Shown here: positions 1 through 6,528 of the stretch, piece after piece | Layout of the letters: every line of letters starts with the position of its first letter | Position numbering within the stretch: position 1 is the stretch's first letter | Origin: Baffinella frigidus | Taxonomy: Eukaryota > Cryptophyceae > Cryptomonadales > Baffinellaceae | DNA length: 10,732 bases | Assembly: GCA_026770585.1 (NCBI GenBank) | Contig: MU646517.1 | Span: 152,344-163,075, forward strand | Direction of reading: 5' to 3' | Made by a program: the position numbers and the translations under genes | The notes under the pieces: generated by a model | The model's database searches: none | Told to the model about the DNA's origin: nothing | The model's input: only the letters and a program-made list of their open reading frames with translations

Positions 1-60
1 CCCAGGCTGCGGCAGGTGCGTGCCTCCAACCCTATGGTCGACCCTAGGTCCAACCCTAGA

Positions 61-117
61 TGTTGACTTTCGAGAATTCTTCTGTCGATGACATGTTGAC
101 ATTCGAGAATCCTTCTG
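61..117 (+). repeat. 24-base direct repeat, two copies
   Basis: Positions 61-84 and 94-117 are direct copies (22 of 24 bases identical, starting TGTTGAC and ending CTTCTG) at a period of 33 bases. Function unknown; it looks like a small tandem duplication. Confidence 0.75.
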
Positions 118-358
118 CCCCACAATCCGGGAACCCGTGTCCTGTTTTTCTCCTGCCACTCCCGAGCCTCTGATTTACATCCCGCATGACCTTTCCAGAC
201 TCACACCTTGAAGTTTTCTTCGAAATTCACAACATATTTCCCCCCCCGGACACCCACAGGCGGGCCACAGACGGAGATGGGCAAAGAAGAGGAAAAGAAA
301 AAGGGCTGGCGGAAGACCAAGAAATCCATGCGCTTCATTCTCGAGGAGGTCTCTTTTC

Positions 359-397
359 AGACTCATAACCTGCCATTTTTTGTAGACTCATAACCTG
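359..397 (+). repeat. 14-base direct repeat AGACTCATAACCTG
   Basis: Exact copies lie at 359-372 and 384-397, 25 bases apart. This is a short local duplication with no sign of function. Confidence 0.75.
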
Positions 398-1050
398 TGA
401 GTCTTGGTAATTGCCCACCACACTCCTCTGAGTCCTGCGATGCCATCATTACCCAGCCCCCTCCTCTGAGACCAGGTTTCTTTCCTCCCGCCACTTAGCA
501 GCGCCCGAGTTCAATCTTCCCCGGATTTCCGGAGATCATTTCAAGCCCCTTACCCTGAAATTAAATGCAATGTGTACCAGAATCGTTTCAGATCGACACA
601 TCGTCGAACGCTCCGATGGCTGCTAAGTGGACCGGCAGGCTTTGTACCAGGAAACACTGCCACAGAACCCGTGTAGGATAGCCGGAGTGACTTTACTTAA
701 AGTGATCAACACAGCGGGCTACGAAGGGATTTTCAGGCAGAAAATGCCCGAGTTTCCGTCACCTCATCCGTAGGAATCCCCATGTGTCCCTACGGATTGC
801 CTACCGTAGGATCCAAAGTCTTGTTTCTTAGGGGCTATTCGAAATCCCTTCAAGGTCTTTTGTGTGGATAGGAAAGCCGCAGTGACTTTACTCACGGTAA
901 AACGTGTCGTCTTGGGTGCTTCACTCTCTCTGGGGAAGTTCGACCCCTCAAGGGCTCCAATTCCGTACATTCAATGTGCAATTTAGTGTGGTCTGCATGT
1001 CTCGATAAAACGTGGGGTGCCTGGGAGCAGGTGGCGAGCACCGCATTCAA

Positions 1051-1180
1051 CAACATCATCTGAGGTATTTAGAAGCCAACACCCCCCCCTCAAGCAACGG
1101 AAACCCTAAACCTTAAACGCTAGACCCTCGTCAACATCATCTGAGGTATCCAGACGCCCCCCCCCCCCCGCAAGCAACCT
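1051..1180 (+). repeat. 81-base duplicated unit with poly-C tract
   Basis: The 18-mer CAACATCATCTGAGGTAT occurs at 1051-1068 and 1132-1149. Each copy is followed by an AGA-containing spacer, a C-run (8 and 13 C) and CAAGCAAC. The period is 81 bases. Each copy runs directly into telomere-like CCCTAAA words, so this unit appears to have been duplicated together with the start of the telomere-like array. Confidence 0.75.
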
Positions 1181-1676
1181 AAACCCCTCAACCTTGACCC
1201 TAAACCTAAACCCCTGAACCCTGAACCCTGAACTCTAATCCGTAAACCGTAGACCGTAAACCCCACACCGTTACACCTTACCCCTAAAACCTACAACCTG
1301 AACCCTGCACCCTGAACCCTGAACCCTGAACCCTGAACCCTGAACCCTGAACCCTGAACCCTGAACCCTGAACATAAACCCTAAACTCTACATGAACCCT
1401 GAACCCTAAACCCTACACCCTGAACCCTGCACTTTGAACCCTGAACCATAAATACTGAACCCTGAACCCTGAACCCTAAACCCTAAACCATAAACCATAA
1501 ACCATAAACCATAAACCATAAACCATAAACCATAAACCCTACACCCGACACCCTACACCCTACACCCCAAACCCTGAACCCTAAATCCTAAACCCTGAAC
1601 CCTGAACCCTGCACTCTGCACCCTGCACCCTGCACCCTGCACCTTGCACCCAGAACCCAGAACCCTGAACCCTAAA
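1098..1676 (-). repeat. Degenerate telomere-like array, C-strand (CCCTAAA/CCCTGAA)
   Basis: Heptamers related to CCCTAAA fill this stretch, so the G-rich TTTAGGG strand is the minus strand. The array is divided into locally uniform blocks of variants: nine perfect CCCTGAA copies at 1310-1372, seven perfect CCATAAA copies at 1488-1536, and six CCCTGCA-like copies at 1607-1648. Between them CCCTAAA, CCCTACA and CCCTGAA words mix. A CTC-rich join at 1676-1685 ends the array. It is an interstitial or degenerate subtelomeric array rather than a terminal one, since unrelated sequence lies on both sides. Confidence 0.9.
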
Positions 1677-1719
1677 CCTTCTCCCGTGGGTTGACGCCGC
1701 ACCTCGGCGGTCCTAACTG

Positions 1720-2010
1720 TTGTCGGATTACCACTTGAAACATTTACTCATGGAGAATTGCTTTGAATTCGACTGCGAGCACTGTGAACATTACAGCCAG
1801 CAAAGAGCGACACCGTTCACCTCTGTCAAGGCCATCTTAAACAGAACTTGTTTTTGGCAGGCCCTGCTTCAAGTGTGGCTTTGCCATGAGTGCATGGGCC
1901 ACTCACGTAGGCTGTTTTGTTGTAAGCCTTGGCCACGGAGGAAATGGTTGGTGAGAGTGGCGCAAGGGGAAATGGTAGGGGAGAGTGGTTGCTTTGGGGG
2001 GAGACAGTAG
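1720..2010 (+). CDS. Possible cysteine-rich coding exon, unrecognised
   Basis: An open frame runs from just after a TAA at 1714 to a TAG at 2008. Read from TTG at 1720, the first about 68 residues look protein-like and carry two CxxC pairs (residues 19/22 and 55/58) plus histidines and a CC pair at 67-68, a spacing that could bind zinc. The first ATG is at 1750. A GTAAGC, usable as a splice donor, occurs near 1921. Beyond about 1960 the frame enters simple GGGGAGAG-type sequence and is unlikely to be coding. I recognise no family. It may be a chance open frame or a decayed exon. Confidence 0.15.
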   Translation: MSDYHLKHLLMENCFEFDCEHCEHYSQQRATPFTSVKAILNRTCFWQALLQVWLCHECMGHSRRLFCCKPWPRRKWLVRVAQGEMVGESGCFGGRQ

Positions 2011-2030
2011 AGCCTGGATACCCACAGCAC

Positions 2031-2240
2031 GGGCTGGGGTGAGAGGATGGTGAGAGCAAGGTGAGCGGAGGGTGGGCGGAAGGTGGGAATGACAGGAGGG
2101 AGCGCCGAGGGTGAAAGGAGGGTGAAAGGAGGGTGAGAGGAGGGTGAAAGGAGGGTGAGAGGAGGGTGCCAGGAGGTTGCCAGTAGGGTGAGCGGAGGGT
2201 GAGCGGAGGGGGAGAGGAGGGTGAGAGGAGGGTGAGAGGT
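2031..2240 (+). repeat. G-rich 10-base minisatellite (GGAGGGTGAR)
   Basis: About 20 units of a 10-base motif, consensus GGAGGGTGAG or GGAGGGTGAA, are arrayed head to tail, cleanest at 2105-2170 and 2190-2239. Runs of three or more G at regular spacing on the plus strand make quadruplex formation plausible. The opposite strand gives long proline/serine/leucine-rich open frames in several phases, which I regard as repeat translation rather than genes. Confidence 0.9.
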
Positions 2241-2260
2241 GCACACCGGAGTGCACTCAG

Positions 2261-2450
2261 GCGTGTGTTGGGGTACGCGCGGAAGGGGTACAGGGGTACC
2301 TCGCTCATGAGAACGCCCCCCCCTCCCCCCCTAGAACCATCGTAGGGCCCTAGGAATAGGCCTACTGTAGGGTCCTAGGGGGGCGCGGTTTCTTATGAGC
2401 CAGGTACCCCTGTAATGCGTGTTTTGGGGTACGCGCGGAAGGGGCACAGG
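2261..2450 (+). repeat. 34-base direct repeats flanking a palindromic element
   Basis: Positions 2261-2294 and 2417-2450 match at 32 of 34 bases, including the 15-mer GGGGTACGCGCGGAA. They bracket the family A copy at 2289-2414. The left copy includes the first six bases of the element (TACAGG), while the right copy has CACAGG and then continues into unrelated sequence. Confidence 0.85.
2289..2414 (-). mobile_element. Family A palindromic MITE-like element, copy A1
   Basis: The element starts TACAGGGGTACCTCGCTCAT and ends in the near inverse complement, CAGGTACCCCTGTA. The arms pair over about 45 bases, including a C-rich run on the left and a G-rich run on the right. The core, with TAGGCCTACTGTAGGGTCC to the right of the CCCTAGG centre, marks minus orientation relative to copies such as A6. 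No protein is encoded. The length (126) and the TA at both ends fit a Tc1/mariner-type non-autonomous element, although that class assignment is inferred. Confidence 0.85.
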
Positions 2451-2477
2451 AGAATTTGAATACACGAACTCACACCT

Positions 2478-2504
2478 TCCTAAGGGCCTACGGTAGGGCC
2501 TTGG
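2478..2504. repeat. Core-only palindrome remnant of family A
   Basis: AAGGGCCTACGGTAGGGCCTT (2482-2502) is almost self-complementary and matches the central part of family A elements, but the arms are absent. It lies 18 bases before copy A2 and is probably a decayed element or a piece of a duplicated one. Confidence 0.5.
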
Positions 2505-2521
2505 AGCGCCTTGGACCACCC

Positions 2522-2699
2522 TACAGGGGTACCTTGCTGATAAGAAACCGCCCCCCCCCAGGACCCTACAGTAGGCATATTCCTAGGGCCCAATGGTGGT
2601 CCTAGGGGGGGGGCGATTTCTTATGGGCCTACTGTAAGGTCCTGGGGCCCAATGGTGGTCCTGGGGGGGGCGATTTCTTATGAGTGAGGCACACCTGTA
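2522..2699 (+). mobile_element. Family A element, copy A2, with duplicated right arm
   Basis: The left arm starts TACAGGGGTACCTTGCTGAT. The core CCTACAGTAGG-like half is followed by the right-arm block, and that block occurs twice: 2582-2624 and 2641-2682, both containing GGCCCAATGGTGGTCCT, a G-run and CGATTTCTTATG. The element ends ACACCTGTA at 2699, giving 178 bases instead of about 122. Core order marks plus orientation. Confidence 0.8.
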
Positions 2700-2733
2700 C
2701 AGACACCACACCACCCAGAGTGTGGCAACCTCT

Positions 2734-2839
2734 CTATCCCTTAAGTGACCAGTAGGCTCATACGCCCTACGGTAGGGCCCTAGGACCTGCCTACGGCGAG
2801 TTGGGGTGAAAATTCGCCCTATGGCCACTTAAGGGATAG
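2734..2839. mobile_element. Family D inverted-repeat element
   Basis: CTATCCCTTAAGTGACCA at 2734-2751 is answered by its inverse complement at 2822-2839 (17 of 18). These terminal inverted repeats enclose 70 bases that include another self-complementary word, GCCCTACGGTAGGGCCC. No coding capacity. A third copy of the terminus (CTATCCCTTAAGTGGCCA) is at 2906-2923 in the same orientation as the left end. Most likely a small MITE; its transposase family is unknown. Confidence 0.65.
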
Positions 2840-2905
2840 GGTCCTGTTGCAACCTATCTTCCACGGGGGTGCGTGCATTGGGCATGCCGGCAGCTCTCAG
2901 CTACA

Positions 2906-2934
2906 CTATCCCTTAAGTGGCCAGTTGGCGCATA
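2906..2934 (+). repeat. Solo left end of family D
   Basis: CTATCCCTTAAGTGGCCA (2906-2923) continues with about 11 more bases similar to the left end of the element at 2734, including GGCGCATAC versus GGCTCATAC. No matching right end follows; the sequence runs into the telomere-like array from about 2940. Either the insertion was cut off by the array, or the array was added at this point. Confidence 0.65.
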
Positions 2935-2950
2935 CTTTAAGGTTTAGGAA

Positions 2951-3413
2951 TTAGGGTTTAGGGTTTAGGGTTTAGGGTTTAGGTTTTAGGGTTTAGGCTT
3001 TAGGGTTCAGGGTTCAGGTTTCAGGTTTCAGGTTTCAGGTTTCAGGGTCCAGAGTTTGGGGTGTAGGGTTGGGGGTATGATTTAAGGTTTGGGGTGTAAG
3101 TATTAGGTTTTAGGTTTGACCGAGTCGCCTCGTCCCTGAGAAAATTCGCGATCTAGGGTTTTGGCTTTTGAGGTTTGTGATTTGAGGTTTGGAATTTTGG
3201 TTTTAAGATTTAGGGTTTAGGGATGAGAGTGTGGGGTTTGACCTCGATCTGGGGTTTGGCGTTCAAAGTTTGAAGTCTGGGGTTTGAGGTTTGGAATTTG
3301 GTGTTCAAGGTTTAGGGTCTAGGGTCAAGGTTCAGCGTTCAGGGTCCAGGGCTTAGGTTTTAGGGTTCAGGGTTTGGGGTTTGGGGTTTGGGGTTTAGGG
3401 TTTAGGGTTTAGG
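2951..3413 (+). repeat. Degenerate telomere-like array, G-strand (TTTAGGG)
   Basis: TTTAGGG heptamers dominate at 2951-3007. A uniform block of four GGTTTCA copies lies at 3017-3044, three GGGTTTG copies at 3370-3390, and GGGTTTA again at 3391-3411. The middle (about 3108-3360) is heavily decayed and interrupted by a non-repeat piece at 3118-3155. The G-rich strand is the plus strand, opposite to the array at 1098-1676. Confidence 0.9.
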
Positions 3414-3572
3414 ATTTAGCCGCGGCCTGAAGGCAAGGCCCGTGTACTGCTAAATTCCTGATTCCCAACCCCCAAACCCTCTTCCCATAACCGTCAATAA
3501 GTGACTGAACTGTGCGATGTTTGGTTCTGGGAAGGGAACTAAGCGATTCTCGATTCAGATGCTTTGTTCGCA

Positions 3573-3647
3573 CGTGGATGGCTTTTCTGCAGAACCAGCT
3601 CCGGTGTCCGCCTATGTTGGGAGCTCGAAGAACCCAAAGGACCTAAA
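3573..3647 (-). repeat. Family C repeat, copy C1
   Basis: On the minus strand this reads (A)GGTCC-like start, GTTCTTCGAGCTCCCAACAT, then AGGCGGACACCGGAGCTGGTTCTGCAG, as in the other family C copies at 8400, 8551, 8755, 9360 and 9600. It ends in a GGATGGCTTTT-like version of the GAAGCATGGCTT segment. An open frame of 64 residues crosses it on the plus strand and is a repeat translation. Confidence 0.8.
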
Positions 3648-3710
3648 CGCTGGAACTAGCAATCAGCCATACGGGGGAATCCCAGCTCTTTTGCCCAGTT
3701 GGGTTGGTTA

Positions 3711-3738
3711 GCCGACTAGTCCTTGCCGACTAGTCCTT
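3711..3738 (+). repeat. 14-base exact tandem duplication
   Basis: GCCGACTAGTCCTT occurs at 3711-3724 and immediately again at 3725-3738. A similar word, TTGACTAATCCTTGAG, precedes the family B copy at 10130, so this motif seems to belong to the upstream flank of family B. Confidence 0.75.
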
Positions 3739-3756
3739 GAGAAGCTGGCATGCTGT

Positions 3757-3869
3757 CCTTTAGGTCCTTAAGGTTTTAAAATCCCAGCATGGCCCGACGA
3801 CACGCCGTTCCATAGAAAGGCTCTCCAGTGCAGAGGCGCATGCAGAGGGGATAACGGGTGGCTCTGTTG
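3757..3869 (+). repeat. Family B repeat, copy B1, internally deleted
   Basis: It begins CCTTTAGGTCCTTAAGGTTTT, continues through CAGCATGGCCCGACGACACG and CATAGAAAGG, then jumps directly to CTCTCCAGTGCAGAGGC. The roughly 40-base segment with the hairpin found in other copies is missing. Downstream, AGAGGGGATAACGGGTGGCTCT (3843-3864) matches the flank after the array at 4531-4558, showing that both loci carry the same longer unit. Confidence 0.75.
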
Positions 3870-3874
3870 CAGAT

Positions 3875-3925
3875 CCTTTAGGTCCTTGAGGATTTAATTT
3901 CGCCCAACATAGCCCAACGACACAC
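3875..3925 (+). repeat. Family B repeat, copy B2, truncated
   Basis: CCTTTAGGTCCTTGAGGATTT, then CGCCCAACATAGCCCAACGA. Similarity stops after CACA near 3923. The remaining two thirds of the unit is absent. Confidence 0.7.
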
Positions 3926-4069
3926 ATTACTGATTACTGAATTTATTAAAGAGGTTTCGCCGTTATTGCCTAACCCGTGCCATTACCAGACTATGATCGG
4001 TCCATGTTATACCCCGCTCAGTCTGTCTCCGAGGGACGCTCCCCGAAGATTGGCGCAGATGAAGTAAAC

Positions 4070-4531
4070 GACGAAGCACGCCCTTCCGTAGAAAGGATCT
4101 GCAGGGAAAGCATTTTTGCTTTCAGGTCCTTTACATGTAGGTCCTTTTTACGTTGCTCGTCCTTTAGGTCCTTTAGGTTTTAATTTCTCCCAACATGGCC
4201 CAACGACACGCCCTTCCGTATCAGATAGAAAGGATCTGCAGAGAAAGAATTTTTGCTTTCGGATCGCGTTTAGCTCTCCAGTGCCCTTTAGGTCCTTTAG
4301 GTTTTCAATGCTCCCAACATATGCCAACGACACGCCCTTCCGTAGAAAGGACTGCAGAGAAAGCATTTTTGCTTTCGGATCGCGTTTCGCTCTCCAGTGC
4401 AGAGGCTCCTTTAGGTCCTTTAGGTTTTAAATGCTCCCAAAATATGCCAACGACACGCCGTTCCGTTGAAGGGATCTGCAGAGAAAACATTTTTGCTTTC
4501 GGATCGCGTTTCGCTCTCCAGTGCAGAGGCT
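4070..4531 (+). repeat. Family B tandem array, 123-124-base units
   Basis: A partial unit (4070-4124) is followed by a junction segment with extra GTCCTTT words. Three full units then start CCTTTAGGTCC at 4161, 4285 and 4408, giving periods of 124 and 123 bases. Each unit holds, in order: CCTTTAGGTCCTTTAGGTTT; TCCCAACATRKGCCAACGACACG or close; CCGTAGAAAGGATCTGCAG; a small hairpin GAAAGC-ATTTTT-GCTTTC; then GGATCGCGTTTCGCTCTCC and AGTGCAGAGGCTC. Overlapping open frames in three phases and on both strands arise from this repeat; none has support as a gene. The array most resembles satellite DNA built from a dispersed element. Confidence 0.9.
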
Positions 4532-4897
4532 CGTGAAGAGGGGATACAGGGTGGCTCTCTTGGGGTGCTTGAGTTGATCCAGAAAATCGCGCTCATCACA
4601 CACACCGAACCCAAGTCAGCCTTGTTCTGAGGCTCATGGTATCCCATGGTTGAGGTATGGGAGCTTCAACCACGGATACCCCACAAGGTGAGAGGGACGA
4701 ACCAACCAAGGGGAAATGTTACGAAGTACACAAATGTTCCACTTTCCCATGAACCAACCGCCGGATGGGCTGACACGACACCTGAAGAGTCCTTCTTAAA
4801 ATAACGTAGGTCCTTAAGGTTCTTTACCTGTTGATTTGTCGTACCAGTCAAATTCAGAATTCCGTGTGTGTAAACCGACTCAGGAATTTGAGCCATT
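4532..4897. other. Single-copy stretch with a hairpin, no gene recognised
   Basis: The first 30 bases are the family B downstream flank shared with B1. The rest shows no recognisable coding region. GTAGGTCCTTAAGGTTCTTT at 4806-4825 matches the TTTAGGTCC end of family B/C and is a short fragment of it. A frame of 76 residues on the minus strand has no recognisable feature. Confidence 0.4.
4638..4680. repeat. Inverted repeat (15-16-base stem, 12-base loop)
   Basis: Left arm GGTATCCCATGGTTGA (4638-4653) pairs with right arm TCAACCACGGATACC (4666-4680), leaving only a bulge and a mismatch, around a 12-base loop. It could be a structured RNA, a cruciform or a terminator-like feature; there is no adjacent gene to decide. 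Confidence 0.6.
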
Positions 4898-5475
4898 TTG
4901 ATACTTTCGACGTCAAAGTTGCCAGGCAGAATTACTCACCGAAAGCATGCGAGAGAATCCCTCCAGGTGCCGCCCGCCCCCTGTGTCCCCCACCTGCGCA
5001 CCACTGCTGCTCCACAACCTACGGCAGCAACGCAGGCTCCCCCGGCGTTTAAGCAGGCGGATAGGGTGTGGTGCAAGCACGTGCACGCCTGGGCTGCATG
5101 TGCTTGCAGGAGAGGTTGGTTCAACAAGAGCTTCATTTTGTTCTCACCCCACAGTCTACGGATCCCTCCAAAGGGAGGTGCTCTATGGCTGCGGGATCTA
5201 ACGAAGCAACATACTCCGGTGGCTGCTGGGCGAAGCTGCCTGCGCTGTGGCGGCCGGCGTCCAAAGTCTCCCGAACATTCAGAGGTGTGCGTGGTTTGCG
5301 AGCGAGCGAGCGAGCGAGCGGTCAAGGAGGTGATTGGGTTTCTGTAAACGTGACGCCACGTTCGCACACAGTAGGAAGGGCACAGGACGCATGCGCACCT
5401 GGACACACACTTGTTGATGTGTCCACAGATCCCGACGGTGCGGCCGCTAAATCTGTTGTCCGTGCCTACAGGTAA
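4898..5475 (+). other. Stop-poor stretch, possible exon(s), unrecognised
   Basis: Three long frames overlap here: plus 4898-5347, plus 5068-5475, and minus 4936-5406. At most one can be genuine and I cannot choose between them. The 5068-5475 frame ends just before TAA at 5473 and finishes with an acidic, protein-like tail (TDPDGAAAKSVVRAYR). TTCTCACCCCACAG at 5140-5153 resembles an intron acceptor. No motif, signal sequence or family is recognisable, and third-position base bias is weak. It may be non-coding GC-rich DNA. Confidence 0.2.
5298..5320 (+). repeat. GCGA tetranucleotide microsatellite
   Basis: Almost six units of GCGA. Being a 4-base repeat, it shifts phase in every frame and contributes the ERASERA/ASERASG-like peptides. 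Confidence 0.85.
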
Positions 5476-5516
5476 AGCCGATCACGAAAGCGCCTGGTGT
5501 CCTGCCTTGACGGACC

Positions 5517-5600
5517 TCAATCTACCTTCATCTACCTCCATCTACACTGTACCATCTACATCCATCTACCGCAAGCTACCTCATCTACCTCCATCTACCC
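5517..5600 (+). repeat. Minisatellite of about 10 bases (CATCTACCTC)
   Basis: Imperfect CATCTACCTC / CATCTACATC units recur from 5517 to 5598, with an ACTGTAC and a GCAAGCTAC interruption. It lies just upstream of family A copy A4. Confidence 0.75.
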
Positions 5601-5626
5601 CGGGGTACGTGTCCCCCTGCAGAGGT

Positions 5627-5788
5627 TACAGGGGTACCTCGCTCAGAAGAAACCGACCCCCCCTAGAGGACCCTAGAGTAGGCCTATGCCAAGGAACCAC
5701 CCAACAGATCAAGAGGCACCCACCGCCCTAGGGTACCGTACTTAGGGTCCTATGGTACCCCGCAGTTTCTTGCCTAAAGAGGTTACTC
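5627..5788 (+). mobile_element. Family A element, copy A4, decayed right arm
   Basis: The left arm is well conserved (TACAGGGGTACCTCGCTCAG, then AAGAAACCG and a C-run) and the core half GTAGGCCTATGCC is present. Foreign sequence containing AAGGAACCACCCAACA then intervenes (5690-5725). A weak right arm follows: TAGGGTCCTATGG, CAGTTTCTT, then AGAGGTTACTCT. The inserted words recur at 5981-6017, after copy A5. Confidence 0.6.
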
Positions 5789-6018
5789 TCCACAAAATTT
5801 CCCAACAGCTCCAAGCTCCCGCTCCTGCACGTTTGGGATTCAGGGTTTGGGTTACAGAGGTACCTCGCTCAGAAGAAAGCGCCCCCCCCCATAGGAGCAC
5901 CATGAGGCCCTGCGCATAGCCATTCTGTAGGTTCCTAGGAGGAGACGTTTTTTTATCAGCGAGGTACCCCTGTACTCTCCAAGGAACCCCCCAACATCTG
6001 CAAGAGGACACGCACCGC
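5687..6018 (+). repeat. Dispersed 40-base direct repeat around copies A4 and A5
   Basis: CCAAGGAACCACCCAACAG... at 5687-5727 and CCAAGGAACCCCCCAACATC... at 5979-6018 are imperfect copies, both ending in AAGAGG-CAC-CACCGCC-like words. The second copy directly follows the end of A5, whereas the first sits inside A4. Confidence 0.65.
5853..5974 (-). mobile_element. Family A element, copy A5
   Basis: It starts TACAGAGGTACCTCGCTCAG and ends AGCGAGGTACCCCTGTA; both arms and C/G-runs are present. The core has the TCTGTAGGTTCC half on the right, indicating minus orientation. It is 122 bases long and somewhat diverged in the core. Confidence 0.85.
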
Positions 6019-6040
6019 CATACTGTCCCTACGTGGGCCT

Positions 6041-6103
6041 GTTGCTAAGAGCCTAGGACCACCCCTAGGGGCGGTGTCTGTCCTGCTCGCGAGAGTAACT
6101 GTA
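6041..6103. repeat. Degenerate right arm of family A
   Basis: GCCTAGGACCACCCCTAGG, GGCGGTGTCTGTCCTGCTCG, then CGAGAGTAACTGTA resembles the right half of family A (GGCGGTTTCTTATGAGCGAGG...CTGTA) with many changes. No left arm is detectable. Confidence 0.4.
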
Positions 6104-6122
6104 AACGCCGGGACCAGAGGGG

Positions 6123-6245
6123 CACAGGGGTACCTCGCTCCTAAGAAACCGCAACCACCTAGGACCCTACAGTAGGCCCATGCCTAGGGCCCTACGGTGG
6201 TCCTTGAGGGGGGGGGCGGTTTCTTATGAGCGAGGTAGCCCTGTA
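6123..6245 (+). mobile_element. Family A element, copy A6
   Basis: It starts CACAGGGGTACCTCGCTCCT and ends GAGCGAGGTAGCCCTGTA. The core GGACCCTACAGTAGGCC...TAGGGCCCTACGGTGGTCC is the clearest plus-orientation core in the window. The left C-run is interrupted (CCGCAACCACC), while the right G-run is long. Confidence 0.9.
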
Positions 6246-6263
6246 CCTCGACACAAGTCGAGG
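6246..6263. repeat. Small perfect hairpin next to copy A6
   Basis: CCTCGAC-ACAA-GTCGAGG forms a 7-base perfect stem with a 4-base loop, starting on the base after the A6 end. It may be chance, or an insertion-site feature. Confidence 0.5.
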
Positions 6264-6292
6264 CCCACATCGTATTGACCTCCCCCGGGGCC

Positions 6293-6404
6293 TGCAGGGG
6301 TGTCTCGCGCATAAGGAGCCGCCCCCTGCTAAGACCCTACAGAAGGTCCATACCAATGGCCCTAGGGTGGGACGCGGCTTCTTGTGAGGAAGGAACCCCA
6401 TGTA
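6293..6404. mobile_element. Family A element, copy A7, diverged
   Basis: It starts TGCAGGGGTGTCTCGCGCAT and ends AAGGAACCCCATGTA. The internal sequence AAGGAGCCGCCCCCTGC, AAGACCCTACAGAAGG and GGCTTCTTGTGAGG matches the family with many substitutions, consistent with an older copy. Only 3 bases separate it from A8. Confidence 0.7.
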
Positions 6405-6407
6405 CCC

Positions 6408-6527
6408 TACAGGGGTACCTCGCTCATAAGAAAATGCCCCCCACCAGGACCACCGCAGGGCCCTAGACATAGGGCTACTGTAGGGTCCTGGGAGGAGGCT
6501 CTTTCTTATCAGCGAGGTATCCCTGTA
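6408..6527 (-). mobile_element. Family A element, copy A8
   Basis: It starts TACAGGGGTACCTCGCTCAT and ends CAGCGAGGTATCCCTGTA. The core (GCAGGGCCCTAGACATAGGG then CTACTGTAGGGTCC) shows minus orientation. It is 120 bases long. Confidence 0.9.
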
Positions 6528-6528
6528 G

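Larger units (their letters stand above)
1..1050. other. Single-copy stretch, no gene recognised
   Basis: I see no convincing coding region here. The open frames are short (about 60 residues), overlap each other in several frames and show no recognisable motif. The segment begins with three CCCTA-containing words (29-60) that resemble strongly decayed telomere repeats. It holds a few short duplications: 61-84/94-117, 359-372/384-397, and 681-697/876-892 (16 of 17 bases, around GTGACTTTACT). Introns or a weakly conserved exon cannot be excluded. Confidence 0.5.

Noticed and set aside
880-965. Possible tRNA around AAGTTCGACCCC
   Set aside because: A T-loop-like word is present, but I could not form an acceptor stem, D-arm and anticodon arm with correct spacing.
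1826-2308. Minus-strand proline/serine-rich open frames of 117-160 residues
   Set aside because: They are translations of the 10-base minisatellite in three phases. A 10-base period cycles through all frames, and no single one is favoured.
4070-4531. CRISPR array
   Set aside because: The regularly repeated 123-124-base units are similar along their whole length, with no unique spacers between short repeats; this is satellite DNA.
4116-4536. Overlapping plus- and minus-strand frames of 60-113 residues over the family B array
   Set aside because: They coincide with the 123-124-base repeats, occur in several phases at once, and change frame between units.
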